Source: Diadophis punctatus similis (taxonomy: Eukaryota > Chordata > Lepidosauria > Squamata > Dipsadidae). From it: 64,000 bases of DNA. Positions 11,707-24,400 of this stretch are shown here, piece by piece. How positions within the stretch are numbered: the stretch's first letter is position 1; the number at the start of each line of letters is the position of its first letter. Location: NCBI GenBank assembly GCA_023053685.1, contig JALIGW010000001.1:52821359-52885358 (forward strand), given 5' to 3'. A program made the position numbers and the translations under genes. The notes beneath the pieces are model-generated. The model did not search any database, had not been told where the DNA came from, and saw only the letters and a program-made list of their open reading frames with translations.

Positions 11707-13725
11707 GTAAGATTTGTAAGAAATATATAACATTTGTAGGATAACTCATCCTGTGAGCCAAGGCATGCCTAAAAATATGGTGAATGGCTTTGAAAGTTTC
11801 AACAGCCAAAGAGTTTGTAAGTCTTTAGTTACTAATGACTTTTAGGTATTCAATCATTATTATTAGGAAAAACTTGATTCTAACTAGGATTGGTGACTTT
11901 GGATTTCTGTTGCAGAGGAAACATGATTGATTCAATTTATAGAGAAATGATGACATAGAATCCAGTTGCGCTGACTAATTATTTCCCAGAGAGGAGTTGT
12001 TAATGTCTTAAAAACTGTTATATTGCATAAAGTGGCAATAGAGATTGCCTAAGAATGCCAATTTATTAAGATACCTGAAGTTTTCTAAGCTCTTAAGAAA
12101 GCAATATCTTCTATGCCTGAAGCCTTATAGTGATAGACATGATAGAAGATGAAAAGTGGAAGAGAGAAAGCCAAAACATGTAGATTTTTCTTCGTCCCAT
12201 TAATACTAATCTTTCCCACCTTGGTGTACTCCAGACTAGATAGATTACAAATCTCATCATTACCAGGTAGCACATCATGCTGTGGATAATATATTCTGCA
12301 GTCCAACACAGTTGGAAGACACTGAATTAGAAAATTCCTGCTTAGTCATTAATGAAGTGGAATAGTAACTAAGACCTAAGAACCTGAGATGGTTCTAGAA
12401 AAGGAAGCAACTAAATTTTGGTCCATCCTAGACAATGTGCTGAGGCTCTATTGCTAAATGTTTCTATGCTTCAGAAATATATCATAACTGTATTCCATAA
12501 TTTTGACAATATTGTTTAATAAAATATTATTGAAATTTTCTTGAAAGTATCAAAATTATGTTGTGCCTAATTTCTAATCAAAGTCAACAATTCACAAGTT
12601 CATTTTTTCCATTTTATGGACTTTATGGAAAGTCCATAAGTTGTTTCTGGTCACAAATGTTTCTAAAATTGCTATCCCTTTTATCATTTCAAAACTTTCT
12701 TGAATCACAATCTGTTTTAAAGTTATAATCCTTTAGGATAGCTTCCCCCCCTCTTCTTAGTGTAAAAAGAAGGTACCTCACAGGAGTCTTTTCCCTGCCA
12801 TTTGAAGTATTTCTCTTGGGTTCTAAATTCATATCAACAGTGATCAACCACAAAAAAATACAGTTCTTGTGATCTCCTCACAAGGAGCAGCTCTTCCAGG
12901 GCACAAGGAGGTGATCTCCATGTCTCTCCTCCTCTCTGGAGAGATTTTTGTCAGCCAGTAACTGGTTCCTGACTGGCATTTCCACCACAGTGTTGTCCCT
13001 GTTCACAAGGCCATTCACAGGGACATCTAACCAACCATCAATCCTCAGCCAGAAGAAATTAATGAGATTTATGAAACTTTTAAAAGATAATTGCTACAGA
13101 TCCAATTAAACCATTTGTGGTTCTCTTTGGATCAGCTCCACTAGCTGTCTTGGAAAATCATGTAGTTTTCAATATATATTAATTTTATAAATACTAAACC
13201 AATAATTCACTTTTATGAACAATTTTAAAACGTACTAAAATAAATATGGCAAGGATGCAAGAAATGTGAAACAGATTTGGCATTTACCACAAAATCAGTT
13301 ATCTCAAGTCTTAAGAAATGTGATTGTTTTAAAGCAAAGTTAATTCATCAAAAGAATTGTAAATTTATAAAATCTAAAACTGTTGTTTGTGAAAGTGAGG
13401 CATTTGCCAGTCAAATGACAAATTTAACACCAAGCCTCCTGCTTACTTTTCAGCCATTTGCTGTATTATTTGTATCACCTAATCATTGCTTATGTTTCTA
13501 TTACCTTGTGGTCAGGGAATCTAACACTCTGTCCTCACTAGTAATTATTTTAAGGGAAGAAAAACTCTTGTTTAAAAATATACAATACATGCAGCACATT
13601 TGTTTGGGAACAAAAGAAAACAGTTCTGGAATCATCTAAATATGTAAATTTTTAATTTCTCTCTCCCTTCCTCTCCCCCCCCCCCCTCTCTCTCTCTCTC
13701 TCTCGTCTTTAAAATATATCCACAG
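11707..13725. other. LYPLAL1 intron 3
   Basis: The intron runs from the GT donor at 11707 to the CAG acceptor at 13723-13725. No mobile element is recognised, apart from a (C)n/(CT)n tract at about 13670-13705. The 120-codon frame at 13277-13639 is inside the intron and has no recognisable domain. A short inverted repeat around a GATCTCCT core occurs at about 12870-12920. Confidence 0.8.
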
Positions 13726-13841
13726 GTGGTTTTTCAATGGGTGGAGGCATGGCTTTGCATTTGGCTTACAGATATCACCAAGAGGTGGCTGGAGTATTTG
13801 CTCTTTCAAGTTTTCTCAATAAGAATTCAGCTGTTTACCAG
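13726..13841 (+). CDS. LYPLAL1: LYPLAL1 exon 4, nucleophile elbow
   Basis: The exon completes the split Gly codon and encodes [18 protein letters not shown] through to [17 protein letters not shown] is the GXSXG nucleophile elbow of alpha/beta hydrolases. Its Ser is the catalytic nucleophile, equivalent to Ser124 of the human enzyme. The exon is 116 bases long, begins after ATCCACAG and ends CAG before GTAGATG, so donor and acceptor follow GT-AG. It leaves the frame in phase 0, as exon 5 requires. Sequence identity to mammalian LYPLAL1 is high and there is no disabling change. The neighbouring TIR element at 14017 sits about 180 bases into the next intron. Confidence 0.94.
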
Positions 13842-14016
13842 GTAGATGCTCATTGGCTTTTAAAAAAAATATTCAGTTCTACCTTGTATTCATAAAATTA
13901 TTCCAGAATTGGCAAAACAATAAACAGTAAAATTCATTATGAAGTAGCTGTATTTGTTTCATCTACTGAATTGTTTTTGTTTGTTGGACGTTTTCTTTTA
14001 TCAGAATGGCAAGATA

Positions 14017-14323
14017 TGCCATATTTTTCGGAGTATAAGATGCACTCCCCCCCCCAAAAAAAATGGAAATGGTGGAAATGTCTGTGCATCTTATACAGCG
14101 AATATTGCAGCGGGGGTGGGAGGGGGTTGGTGCAGCGCCAATCGGCTGTTCTAGAATGGGCTGCGGTGGCGAATGGGCCATGGCGAACAGGTGTCAGCGG
14201 CAAACGGGCCGCGGCAAATGGGCCAGATGAATGCCGGATGGATGCTGGGAGGCAGAGGCAGATTTTTTTTCTTGTTTTCCTCCCCAAAAACTTGGTGCGT
14301 TTTATAGTCTGAAAAATACGGTA
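14017..14323. mobile_element. TIR element of the CCGTATTTTTCGG family, copy 1
   Basis: The left end reads CCATATTTTTCGGAGTATAA. The right end, inverted, reads TACCGTATTTTTCAGACTAT. The interior is non-coding and G/C-rich. It is a small non-autonomous DNA transposon within LYPLAL1 intron 4. The superfamily is not clear from the ends alone. A longer relative is at 53816-54552. Confidence 0.75.
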
Positions 14324-15136
14324 AATCAAATAAACAATTGGAGGAGCACATGGGAATTTATCTGTTAAGATTTAAAATATGCACAGAAATATGCACCACA
14401 CTTTTCATTTTGTAAAGTTCATAGATTGTCCACACATGGATTGCCCAATGCTATATTTTTCTATGGAATTCAAATTACTTCAATAAAAAAGTTCATTAAT
14501 ACCTTTTAAGCTTGTAAAAATCTGCCTTGATTATATAATTTCCTTGTTTCCCTCTCTTGGAGGATCCTTGACCAATTAGGTTAAGAACAGGAACAGTCTG
14601 CCACAAGTAAATGATAGTTGTAATATTGTGCCATATACGAGGGCAAAGACAGAAGGGTTCTTTCCATTAATTGAGTTACATAATTCTAGTTTCTGCCAGA
14701 GTATTTTTTCTTCAGCAGAGCTTTGGTGAGAAGCTACCAGAGGCAAAGTTCATGCAGTTGATGTCTTTGTTTTTGGGCATTTCCATTTGAGGCATCCGAA
14801 GGAACAGGCCCTAGTAAATTATTTTGCTTGGTTCTTTGAAAACTCATTAACACTACTGTTTCAAGCGCTCACAGCTTCATACAATGCATGAGAGAACAGG
14901 AATTTGCTAGTGGGTATATCTCTCTATCACATACTTGTCCTGTCTCCTTGTTCTTGTGTGTTGGAAAACAAGTTTGAGGTAAGGAATCTCCTGCAGTTTT
15001 GTAGAGTACTTGCCTGATTTAGAATTGTGATAATGCAAGATGAACATTGCATAAAGAACCTGCTTGTTTATAGGGGCCTTCCAATGCAGACCTTCATCCT
15101 ACATGTATAAAATATTAGGTATTTTAGGTGGCGGGG
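14324..15136. other. LYPLAL1 intron 4, no feature recognised
   Basis: Unique A/T-rich intronic sequence. Nothing recognised on either strand. Confidence 0.5.
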
Positions 15137-15144
15137 CCAGGTAG

Positions 15145-15817
15145 TTTAGTTTAGTTTAGTTTAGTTTAGTTTAATTAAATTTATATACCGCCCTTCTCCA
15201 GGGGACTCAGGGCGGTGAACAGCCAAGTAAAAAATACAATATAAACATTAAAATACATTTAAAAGAAAATATTCTATGTGGCCCTAATTTAATACAATTA
15301 AAATTTAGTAAAATCTTAAAATTTTAAAAAACCCCAAAAACTTTTTCACGCCAGCCCGGCTTGATAAAAATAATACGTCTTGAGGGCACGGCGGAAGGTG
15401 GACAGGTTGTGAATGATTCTTAAGTCTGGAGGGAGCTGATTCCAGAGGATGGGTGCTCCCACAGAGAAGGCCCTCCCCCTGGGCGTCACCAGCCTACACT
15501 GCTTGGCTGATGGCACCCCGAGGAGGCCCTCTCTGTGGGAGCGCACTGGTCGATGGGAGGCAGTTTGTGGCAGCAGGCGGTCTCGGAGATACCTAGGTCC
15601 AATGCCATGGAGCGCTTTAAAGGTAGTAACAAGCACCTTGAAGCGCACCCGGTAGACCACCGGAAGCCAGTGCAGCTCGCGCAGGAGAGGTGTTATATGG
15701 GAGCGCCAATTAGCCCCCGAAACCACCCGCGCGGCTGCATTCTGGATCAATTGGAGCCTCCGGGTGCTCTTCATGGGGAGCCCCATGTAGAGAGCATTAC
15801 AGTAGTCCAGACGTAGT
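15145..15817 (-). pseudogene. 5'-truncated L2-clade LINE, antisense in LYPLAL1 intron 4
   Basis: The minus strand encodes the extreme C-terminus of the L2 ORF2: LDYCNALYMGLP, RRLQLIQNAAARVV, LHWLPVVYRVRFKVLV, VRSHREGLL and FSVGAPILWNQLPPDLR. The 3' UTR follows (antisense of the CGCCCTGAGTCCC motif near 15190-15215), then an unusual (CTAAA)n tail seen as (TTTAG)n at about 15145-15172. Direct repeats CCAGGTAG at 15137-15144 and 15818-15825 are a probable target duplication. Compared with the full-length L2 at 21.4-26.2 kb, about the last 150 codons remain. Confidence 0.85.
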
Positions 15818-16000
15818 CCAGGTAGCACATTTCTGTTCATACTATTTTCATTGCATAAAACTTGGCATGCTTCCTTATTGTCCAATTGTCTGTCTTTTAA
15901 ATGGGGAAGATAATGAATTCAGACACCAGTCTGGACATCTATTTTCTTTTTGTTAAAAATGTACATGATTTAAGATTGTTAATGTCTCTTTTGCTACTAG

Positions 16001-16225
16001 GCACTGGAGAAGAATGAAAGAGAACCCCCAGAGTTGTTTCAGTGTCATGGAACTGCTGATGAACTGGTTCTGTATTCTTGGGGAGAAGAAACGAACAAAA
16101 CATTAAAAGCTCTGGGAGTAACAACTACATTTCTGAGTCTACCAAACCTTAATCATGAACTAAACAAAAGTGAGCTAGAAAAACTGCGATCTTGGATTTT
16201 GAAAAAATTGCCAGAAGAGCCTTGA
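16001..16225 (+). CDS. LYPLAL1: LYPLAL1 exon 5, catalytic Asp and His, stop codon
   Basis: The terminal coding exon begins right after TTGCTACTAG and encodes [20 protein letters not shown], followed by the segment ending [10 protein letters not shown] and TGA at 16223-16225. The Asp of the HGTADE segment and the His of NLNHELN match the second and third members of the Ser-Asp-His triad of LYPLAL1. The C-terminus is a little shorter than the human protein, which carries a few more charged residues. Exons 3-5 together encode about 170 of the roughly 235 residues expected. The reading frame is open throughout. A long (TA)n tract starts about 50 bases after the stop, inside the likely 3' UTR. Confidence 0.94.
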   Translation, partial: ALEKNEREPPELFQCHGTADELVLYSWGEETNKTLKALGVTTTFLSLPNLNHELNKSELEKLRSWILKKLPEEP

Positions 16226-16264
16226 TTAAAGAACAATAATGGAAAATATCATAGCAAAATAGTA

Positions 16265-16379
<115 letters not shown>

Positions 16380-16678
16380 AAGTGACAATGTCCGTGAAAA
16401 TACATAAAATAGGACATTGATAATTTTATACAGTGTATTTCAGTTCTTCTTTTTTATTTCTGTATCTCAAGTGATATCAAGTAGTCGTCCTCATATTGAA
16501 AAAGTTATAGTACGTGCCAAGACTTGTCTATATATTTCAGTCACTTGAAGTGGATTAACTATGATTTTATTTCATTGAAATCAATTTTGTGATTGTTTTC
16601 TTCATCTACATTGCATGATAAATGGCAGCAAATTAAATATTTTAAAAAGTTAAGTTAAATATTTCCCAGATCCATGTA

Positions 16679-17033
16679 GGAGTAGTCCTCAATTTAGAAA
16701 CATAAATGAACCAAAAATTTCAAGACAGTTTGCTCCATTTTACAACCTTTCTTGCCACAGTTGCCACAGTAAATCACTGCAGTTAAGTTAGCAACACATT
16801 TGTTAAGTGAATCTGGCTTCCTCATTGACTTGCTTGTCAAATGGTCACAAAAGGTGATCACATGACCCCCAAGTTATTGGAAATAAATGCATGCCAGTTG
16901 CCAAGCACCCAAATTTTGATCGCCTGATCATGGGAATGTCGTAAATTTGAAAAATGGTCATAAGTCACTTTTTTCAGTGCCGTTATAACTTTGAACGGTC
17001 ACTAAACAAATGGTTGTACGTCAAGTACTACCT
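16679..17033. mobile_element. TA-flanked MITE (GGTAGTCC family), copy 2
   Basis: It begins near AGTAGTCCTCAATTTA and ends with the inverse, near TCAAGTACTACCT. The interior shares TTGCTCCATTTTACAACC and CAGTGCCGTTATAACTTTGA with the copies at 8857 and 33563. Both ends are diverged. Confidence 0.75.
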
Positions 17034-17609
17034 TTATCATTTTGATTTACTTTGGACAATTAATCAAAATCACTTGTCATCAGTAGGTTTATATTAACTA
17101 CATTTATTCAGGCCTGGGTGTCTTTGCAATGTGCAAGTACTGTTTAGTATGCATCCTTAAGATTGCATAATTAGACTGCAGTGGTTTGTTTCTATACCAT
17201 TCTTCCTCCTGGTGATATGTGCGGTGAAGGGGAGGATGTTTTACAACCTTCATAATAACAAGAATACTTAAAAGCCAAGAAGCAAAATAAATAAAAGGCA
17301 GAATTAAAGGCAGTCTATTCTTGGAAAAGTTAAAGCTAGAAATCAAGGCCACTTGGAATGATTTTGTATAGTGCTTTTTTTTCACACTGCAATGTTGCAA
17401 AGTAATTCTGAAATGCAATTGTCGAACAGTAATGAGAGAGAAAGAACTGCTTTTTCAGAAATTCAAACTCAGTTTTCAATGGGGCGCAAAACATTTCAAC
17501 TTTAAAATATTTTGAGTTTAAAACAGTTCTATCTGTAGCTCTCCATGCTGAAAATGTTACAAGCTAAATACATTAAGAATCTGAAATGTTTTACACACCT
17601 CTGTTGACT
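17034..17609. other. No gene seen; intergenic
   Basis: The minus-strand frame at 17104-17418 has no recognisable motif. No repeats identified. Confidence 0.45.
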
Positions 17610-17617
17610 GTATATAT

Positions 17618-18050
17618 CAGTGATGGCTAACCTTTTTGTCGCCACGTGCCAAAAGCAGGGGAGCACGGGGGGAGGTTGCGCGGGTGTGTGCTCACACCCA
17701 TAATTCAATGTGCCCTCCCCCCCCCGCATGCTGTGCGTGCTCCTCCCTCTTTTGGCATAGTGGGCCCGGTAGGCCCGTTTTTCGCTCTCCCCAGGCTCCA
17801 GAGGCTTTCTAGGAGCCTGGGGAAGGCGAAAACGGTCTTCCCCACCCCTAGAAGCCTTCCGGAGGCCAGAAACGCCCTCGCAGAGCTTCCGCACGAGCAA
17901 TTTACCTCAAAATGTGCGCTTGGAGACTCCTGGGAGGGGAGGGGGCGTGGCCAGCCTAAAATCAACTGGACAGCATGCGCATGCGCGCTGGAGTTGATCT
18001 ACAGCAATGCCTCTAGTGCCGGCAGATATGGCATAGGTTCGCTGTCATGG
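17618..18050. mobile_element. hAT-like MITE related to the GTGGTGGCGAACC family
   Basis: The left end is CAGTGATGGCTAACC. The right end, inverted, is CCATGACAGCGAACC. Both are diverged from the family seen at 10391, 36555 and 51973. Flanks GTATATAT and CTATATAT agree at 7 of 8 bases, as expected for an old 8-bp hAT duplication. The interior is G/C-rich and non-coding. Confidence 0.7.
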
Positions 18051-18067
18051 CTATATATTGAGATAAA

Positions 18068-18128
18068 TGTGTGTGTGCGTGTGTGTGTGTGTGAGAGAGA
18101 AAGAGAGAGAGAGAAAGAGAGAAAGAAA
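18068..18128. repeat. (TG)n then (GA)n microsatellite
   Basis: A compound dinucleotide tract next to the right end of the preceding MITE. Confidence 0.9.
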
Positions 18129-18265
18129 CTGATCTTCGGGTGTCTATGGACATTCTCAGTATCCAAGTCATGGTTGTCCCAAAGGTGTGTTTTTCAAGAG
18201 GCAACTGGATTTTCTGTTTTTCTTTGAAGACCAGATAGCATGCTTAATTTGAAAGCCCGTTGATG

Positions 18266-18373
18266 AGTATGTTTCTCAACCTTGGAAACGTTAAGATGTA
18301 TGAGCTTCAATTCCATCCTGCCAGGGAATTCTGGGAGTGGAAGTCTACACATTGCCAAGGTTGAGAAACACTG
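18266..18373. mobile_element. Palindromic hAT-like MITE, diverged copy
   Basis: GTTTCTCAACCTTGG at the left mirrors CCAAGGTTGAGAAACACTG at the right, around the GGGAATTCTGGGAGTGGAAG core of this family. The target duplication is not clear. Confidence 0.65.
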
Positions 18374-18379
18374 TCGTAA

Positions 18380-19028
18380 TTTAGGGCTTGTCAAATATTT
18401 CAACTTTCAGTTTCCAAACATTATGGGTGCTCAAAAGTTGTGACATGCGTTGGGGATTGTAAAGATATTTTGGTTACTTTAATATAATTTAGATGTGCTT
18501 GGTAAGTAACTACATAAATATCATAACTTTTTAACATTTTGTTTGTTTCATTTGTCATATGGTCAGGGAGAAATTCAAAAGCAAACAACAAAAGTATAAT
18601 GTTTTCTAGCCCCTGGAATTAGCTCTGATGTTTTAGGTAATATAATTGTCATGACTATAAACTAGTACCCTTACCTTCACATTTCTCTAAACCATTTTAA
18701 AGAGGGGAAAACCACCTGGCAGATCTGAAAAAAAATTCTTGATCTTCAGAGCTATTTCATAATAGCTTCCAACACTGCCATTTGACATTTGCAAAGTACT
18801 TAATTCATCAAGCATATGAAAATAACATCAAATTAACCTATAACTTCTCTCCGGTTTCCCTAACTCTAACCATAAAAGTGAGGTAGACTGAGATGAAAGA
18901 GAGTAAAATAGCCCAAAGTCACTCTGGTGAGATTCAGTCCTGAACTTAATCATTGCACTGCCTGCCACTGACTTTTGTTTGTGGTAAAGATACCAGAATA
19001 GGATTGACCACCAGAAGGCTACTGATCC
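18380..19028. other. No gene seen; intergenic
   Basis: Unique sequence, nothing recognised. Confidence 0.45.
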
Positions 19029-19036
19029 CTGTACAC

Positions 19037-19167
19037 CAGGGATGTCAAACTCGCGGCCCGCAGGCCAGATGCATCACGTGCTGGCCACGCCCACCCCATT
19101 TTAGCGAAGGGGAAAAGTTGCAATAGTCACCTGACAACAATGGGTAATCGCAAGTTTGACACCCCTG
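19037..19167. mobile_element. Short hAT MITE (GATGTCAAACTCG ends)
   Basis: Ends CAGGGATGTCAAACTCG and the inverse CAGGGGTGTCAAACTTG are matched inverted repeats. Perfect 8-bp duplications CTGTACAC flank it at 19029-19036 and 19168-19175. Confidence 0.9.
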
Positions 19168-19175
19168 CTGTACAC

Positions 19176-20886
19176 TAACAGTAAAGACCTTCTATTATCA
19201 GTCCTTCTGTAGAATCCGAGGGAAATGGGTGGTTAAGAAGTATGACAAATAAATAAATAAAATATCTCTTCTGCATCCATGAGCAAGAGGGTGGTATCAG
19301 TCAACCTGGGAAATACCATGGTTCTCAGAACTACAAAAATTCGTTTTAAAAAACAAAGTAGCTCACTGAGGTTGAACAAGCTCGTTTAGGGGATAGGGAA
19401 AGAAAATAAAAAGAACAGAATAAAAACCTAGAAGTATGGCGTGGCTAGCAGCATGGCTAATGGTGGGAACACTCAAACTACAACAACATTTTATTGCAAG
19501 GAGTCACTTGTACCCTACAACTTAGCCATATGTGGTTTGGAATCTCCTAATTGTTGGATGCATTAAAATATTTCAGAGCATGATGATGAGATGGGAAAAT
19601 TAATCACTGCCATGTGTAGACTTCTTTTAGAAACATGCATTATATAATTCAGTGTGACTAACTTTAGTGTGACTTACTTTCAGGAGTTAGTTCAGCATTG
19701 ATGATACAATGATATCGGAATGATTCTAAAAGTTGAAATACATTCATGCTGACATTAAAAAGAAAAAAAATAGGCAAACCTTTTGTAAATGTACGTATCA
19801 TGAAATCATCCTTGGCTCCTTCTCAGGCTATTCTTTAAAAAAAAACAAGATGATGATGCTTCGGTAAGCAAAATATGTAAGCTGCTTAAAGGGCTGGCAG
19901 TGCTGTTCTTAAAATGGCGAGCTTCTCTTCCCTGCAAAAACAAATGTGAAAGTGCATTTGATTAATGCCAGACTGCTGACACCTCTAATATTCTTCATAT
20001 AGTAGAGAAGAATTTGTGATCCTGCTGTCAGGATTGCTGAACTGAATTTGTTAGGTTCATGTAGGTAAATACGTAAATGTTTCCTTTCTTCTTTTGGGAG
20101 TTAGGGATTGGTTGATTTTTTTTTAGGTTGCTTTTTCAAATAATGAAGCAATAGGACTCACAGAATGTTCTAATAGATTATTAAATACAGAGATTTAGCC
20201 CCAAAGGAGGATAGAAAATTCTGCAGATCCAAATGTTAAATATTTCATTTTCAGATACTTCCTTCAGGTGTACTTTTGCTTTCTGGCTACATACTAGTTT
20301 TAAGAATCAGACATGATCTTAGAAGCTTTGACATTTCTTTCAAGGTCTTGCAACCTTGTGTGTCCTCAAAGCACTTTTCCATTTTGTTACTTTGCTTACA
20401 GAATAATTGGCTCATGACTCTGTGACTATCTTCATCTTAATTTATAAATTCTTCAGTCTCTATTGTACTTTCACTAGGAATAAACTTTTATAAACTATTA
20501 TGTTAACACTTCATTGCCCATTTTTTAAAAGATCAAGTAAAAAAAGGTACCTATTCACTTTTGCCCGTTATGATGACTTAGCTGTAGGACATCTAGTTCA
20601 GGAAAAATTTGTTTGGTCTTGTTATCTTTCCAATAATGAATGTTTAATAAAGAGAAACCTTGAAAGAACAGACTTTTCCCTTCTTGGTAAAATATTTAGG
20701 ACAAATCAAAGCCACCTGGTTAGCATGTTGGATAGGGAGTCAAATATATGTAGGTAGATTGAGCTTAAACAGCATGTTATCCTCAGATACACCACTCAAA
20801 GCTGTTTTAGTTTTTGGGTGACAATTGATAGAAATGGTGTGGACAATCATGTATGTGCATTTGTATTTACCATATTTATGGTAAAT
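19176..20886. other. No gene seen; intergenic
   Basis: A short (AAAT)n tail at about 19245-19262 probably ends an old retroelement. Otherwise no recognisable feature. Confidence 0.45.
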
Positions 20887-20887
20887 G

Positions 20888-21117
20888 AGCTGAAGTGGTG
20901 CAGTGGTTAAATGCAGCCATTGCAGGCTGACTGCTAGTTCAACAGTTCAGCTGTTCAAATCTCACTAGGCTCAAGGTTGACTCAGCCTTCCATCCTTCTG
21001 AGGTCGGTAAAATGAGGACCCAGATTGTTGGGGGCAATATGCTGAACTCTGTAAACCGCTTAGAGAGTGCTGTAAAGCACTATGAAGCGGTATATAAGAA
21101 AAGTGCTATTGCTATTA
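20888..21117 (+). mobile_element. tRNA-derived SINE, copy 1
   Basis: The head has an RNA polymerase III A-box-like TGGTGCAGTGG and a B-box-like GTTCAAATCTC. The body contains AAGGTTGACTCAGCCTTCC and GAGGACCCAGATTGTTGG, and the tail ends AAGTGCTATTGCTATT. A near-identical copy lies at 39741-39965. This is a SINE needing a LINE partner, not a tRNA gene. Confidence 0.85.
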
Positions 21118-21430
21118 TGTCCTGCCTAAAGAGTAGTCTATCAAGTTCATTAACAAATGAGAATAAATACATAACAGTATATATTAAGTTCGTTTGAAAA
21201 GCTTTATTTGTGAAAGTTGGTTGAATATTGTGGAGGGGCTTGAAATGATGAAAAAAATCTACTCTTTAAATCTTAGAAGTTGCTTGAAAGAAGCTGTTTC
21301 AACTTACATTTTGGAACCCTTCCTCATCACTGTGTTATCTGGAAACTAGGCCCAAACAGCATTAGATTTTGAGTCCCTGGATGGATAGTCATAGTGTTAT
21401 CTTCAGTGGGATTTATTTATTATTTTATTT

Positions 21431-24400
21431 AGGAGGAGCCACGGCGGAGATGGCGGAAGAAAATCTGGCTCCGCAAAACAGCTGACTGTTTCTCCGGCCG
21501 TTCGCTTGAAGGAGACTTTGCCCAGAGCTTTTTTGCACTCTGGAAGGACTGTGAACATATCTGGCACCAGTGGGTTGTGGCGAAACAACTAGCCACACAC
21601 GGATAGTGCCGTTAGTCTCCTTCTCGTCTTCGACTGCAGAGACTGCCTCGGAGACCGCCGCCCATCTTGAAGCGGTAGGGACGTCGTGAGGGCCGGTTTT
21701 TAGGCCTGACGGTAGTTTTTGTCGATCAGGAGAATCCATCGCCTGAAGTGATTTGAGGGCGGATTTCCCACCACCGGAGGGGGAGAAGGCGAGCTCGGAC
21801 GACACGCCGGCTGTTTGGTTGGTCAGGAGCTCGGCTGACAGTGGAATCTCCCCAGAGGTTATTGTGAGAGGCTGGGATCAACTTCCCAAACGCGGCAAGG
21901 AAGATCGAGGTCGTTTTTGGGAGAGAGCCTTTTCCAATCGAACGTCTCTATACTGACTATAAATTGACAGACTGCACAGCACTTTGAGCTAGTCCTTCGA
22001 CTGTGAGGGAAATCTGCGACTGCCAGGTCCCCAAAGCCGACCGCGGAGATTGCGGCCGCCATTAATTGCTTAGTGGCAAAGCGGTGGCTTGTGTTACTCT
22101 GGGGAATGTTTATTGAAGGCTTGCACCACCAGCACCTTTTTTGAGCTTGCTAACATCGCGACTGCTGGGGGGGGGTTATTTTGTTATCTTGTTTTACAAC
22201 CCCAATTGTTACATTATCCCCCATAGCCGCCATTTACTCCTAGGGAGACTGTTAGACTCTGAGGCGATAATAATTATTGTGGCCCCTTTCCATCTTCTGC
22301 CTTCTCTACTTTTGTGGATGTCTCTGGCCATTTGAAGATCATTACGACCGGGACGAAGATGTGGCGGATTATTGGGGCTACTGCGATGATTAGCATTTTC
22401 TCCTGGCTTTTGCACTTTTTGCGGGGGATCCCCCCCTCAGGTAGAACTCGATCTTATACCAAGGGGAGAGGGATTTTGGACTACCAAAAACAGCTGAATA
22501 GGGAAGATTGCTCTTTGCCCCCCGGATTATCGATTCCCGGACTCCGATTATTATTATTACTATTCTATGAAGGAGGACAAATACACACTAACTCTGAGAA
22601 CTGGAGACTCTGTCATCTGTTAAAGTCTCATATAAAGATCGCAAAGGTGCTGTGCGATAAAGGACAGAACAGTTACGAGACCGGGGTAACGGCAGGGATC
22701 CGTTTTATATTACACCCTCATTTGATGGTGTCTCCTCTTTGTCTTAAACTTGTAAATCTACCTCCGATATGTTGTGTGGGTGCATGAGTGTATGATTCTT
22801 GGAGTATATGTGTAGACTGATTGATTGGTAGGAATGAGGAATGCGGGTGCTTGGGCCCCGGCCCCCTTTACTGAGTGTGAAAACAGAAGTGGAGGGGTTC
22901 TGGAGCCTGATCCCCGTTTTAGAGTGAGTGGTATGGATGGTTTGCCGGAAGAGAGGGAGACCAGTGGGGGCGGGGAGGGGATCTCTGGTACAAGGGGGAG
23001 CGGGAGTATTATGGTCATAACAGGGAGAGGTAGGTATGGCGGGAGCAGAGGGGTAGGCCGCTCTCGGGGAACGAGAACTCGCTGTCTCCAAGCGATTCCT
23101 TGTTCTGGCCCCTCAGGTTTGGTTCCATCTTGCTCAACCCGAGGTCCTGGTAACCAGGGATGTCAGGGCCCTGGGCTCAAGCTGCTACTGTTGAATGCCA
23201 GGTCAATTACCAACAAGGCCCCCCGTGTACGGGATTTAATCCTGGAAGAGGGGGCGGACCTGGCATGTATCACTGAGACCTGGCTAGGCCAGGAGGGGGG
23301 GTTCCCCTCTCCGAGATGTGCCCGGACGGGTTCTTAGTACAGCATCAGCCGCGACCCCAGGGAAGGGGTGGAGGAGTGGCGATTATAGCTCGCCAGAACC
23401 TTAATCCTCGAAGGAGCCCTGCCCCGGAGATTGTTGGGTGTGAGACGCTCCTTCTGAAGTTGGACTTAGGGGTCCAGGTGGGCCTTTTGTTAGCGTACCT
23501 GCCTCCTAGCTACGTTACAAAGGCCCTGCCTGTTCTGCTCGAGGCGGTAGCAGGGCTGGCGATTGAGTTCCCCAGGTTGATGGTGCTGGGGGACTTTAAT
23601 TTGCCATCGCCCGGTGAAACCTCGGAGGCAGTCCAGGAGTTCATGGCTTCCATGACAACCATGAACCTGACCCAAGTAGTTCAGGGTCCGACTCATGAGG
23701 GAGGTCACACGCTTGACCTTGTGTTTCTCTCGGGGCAGTGGAGAGATGATCTGAGGCTGAGGGGTTTAGTCACAACACCCTTGTCGTGGTCAGATCATTT
23801 CCTTCTGAGGTTGGATTTCATGGCACCACTCCTCCACCGCAAGGAGGCGGGACCGACTAAGTGGTTCCGCCCCAGGAGCCTAATGGAATCTGAAGGATTT
23901 CAGAGGGAACTTGGGGAAATACCTGACTCCCTGGTACATGATTCATCTGAGGCTCTAGTTGCTGCTTGGAACCAGGCGGCAATGGGGGCCTTAGACCGGA
24001 TTGCGCCTTTGCGGCCTCTCCGTGGCAGCGGATCCCGGAGGGCCCCTTGGTTTACTGAGGAGCTCCGGGAGATGAAGCGCCTAAAGAGACGCCTAGAGCG
24101 ACGATGGAGAGCCAGTAAAGCTGAGTCTGACCGGACACTTTTAAGAACTTACATTAAGTCTTACTTAGTGGCGATAAGGGCGGCAAAATGCGCGTATTTT
24201 TCCGCTCTTATTGCGTCCGCCGACTCCCGCCCAGCCGCTCTGTTTAGGGTGACTCGCTCCCTCCTAGCCAAGGAGGGGGCTGAAGATCCCTTGCAGGGCA
24301 GAGCTGAGGAATTTTCCCAGTTTCTGGCGGATAAAGTCGTTCAGATTCGGACAGACCTGGACTCCATTTGGACAGGGCAAGCCGAGATGACAGGGGTGAG

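Noticed and set aside
13277..13639. 120-codon frame in LYPLAL1 intron 3
   Set aside because: No recognisable domain, lies wholly inside an intron with good splice sites on both sides, and has A/T-rich non-coding composition.
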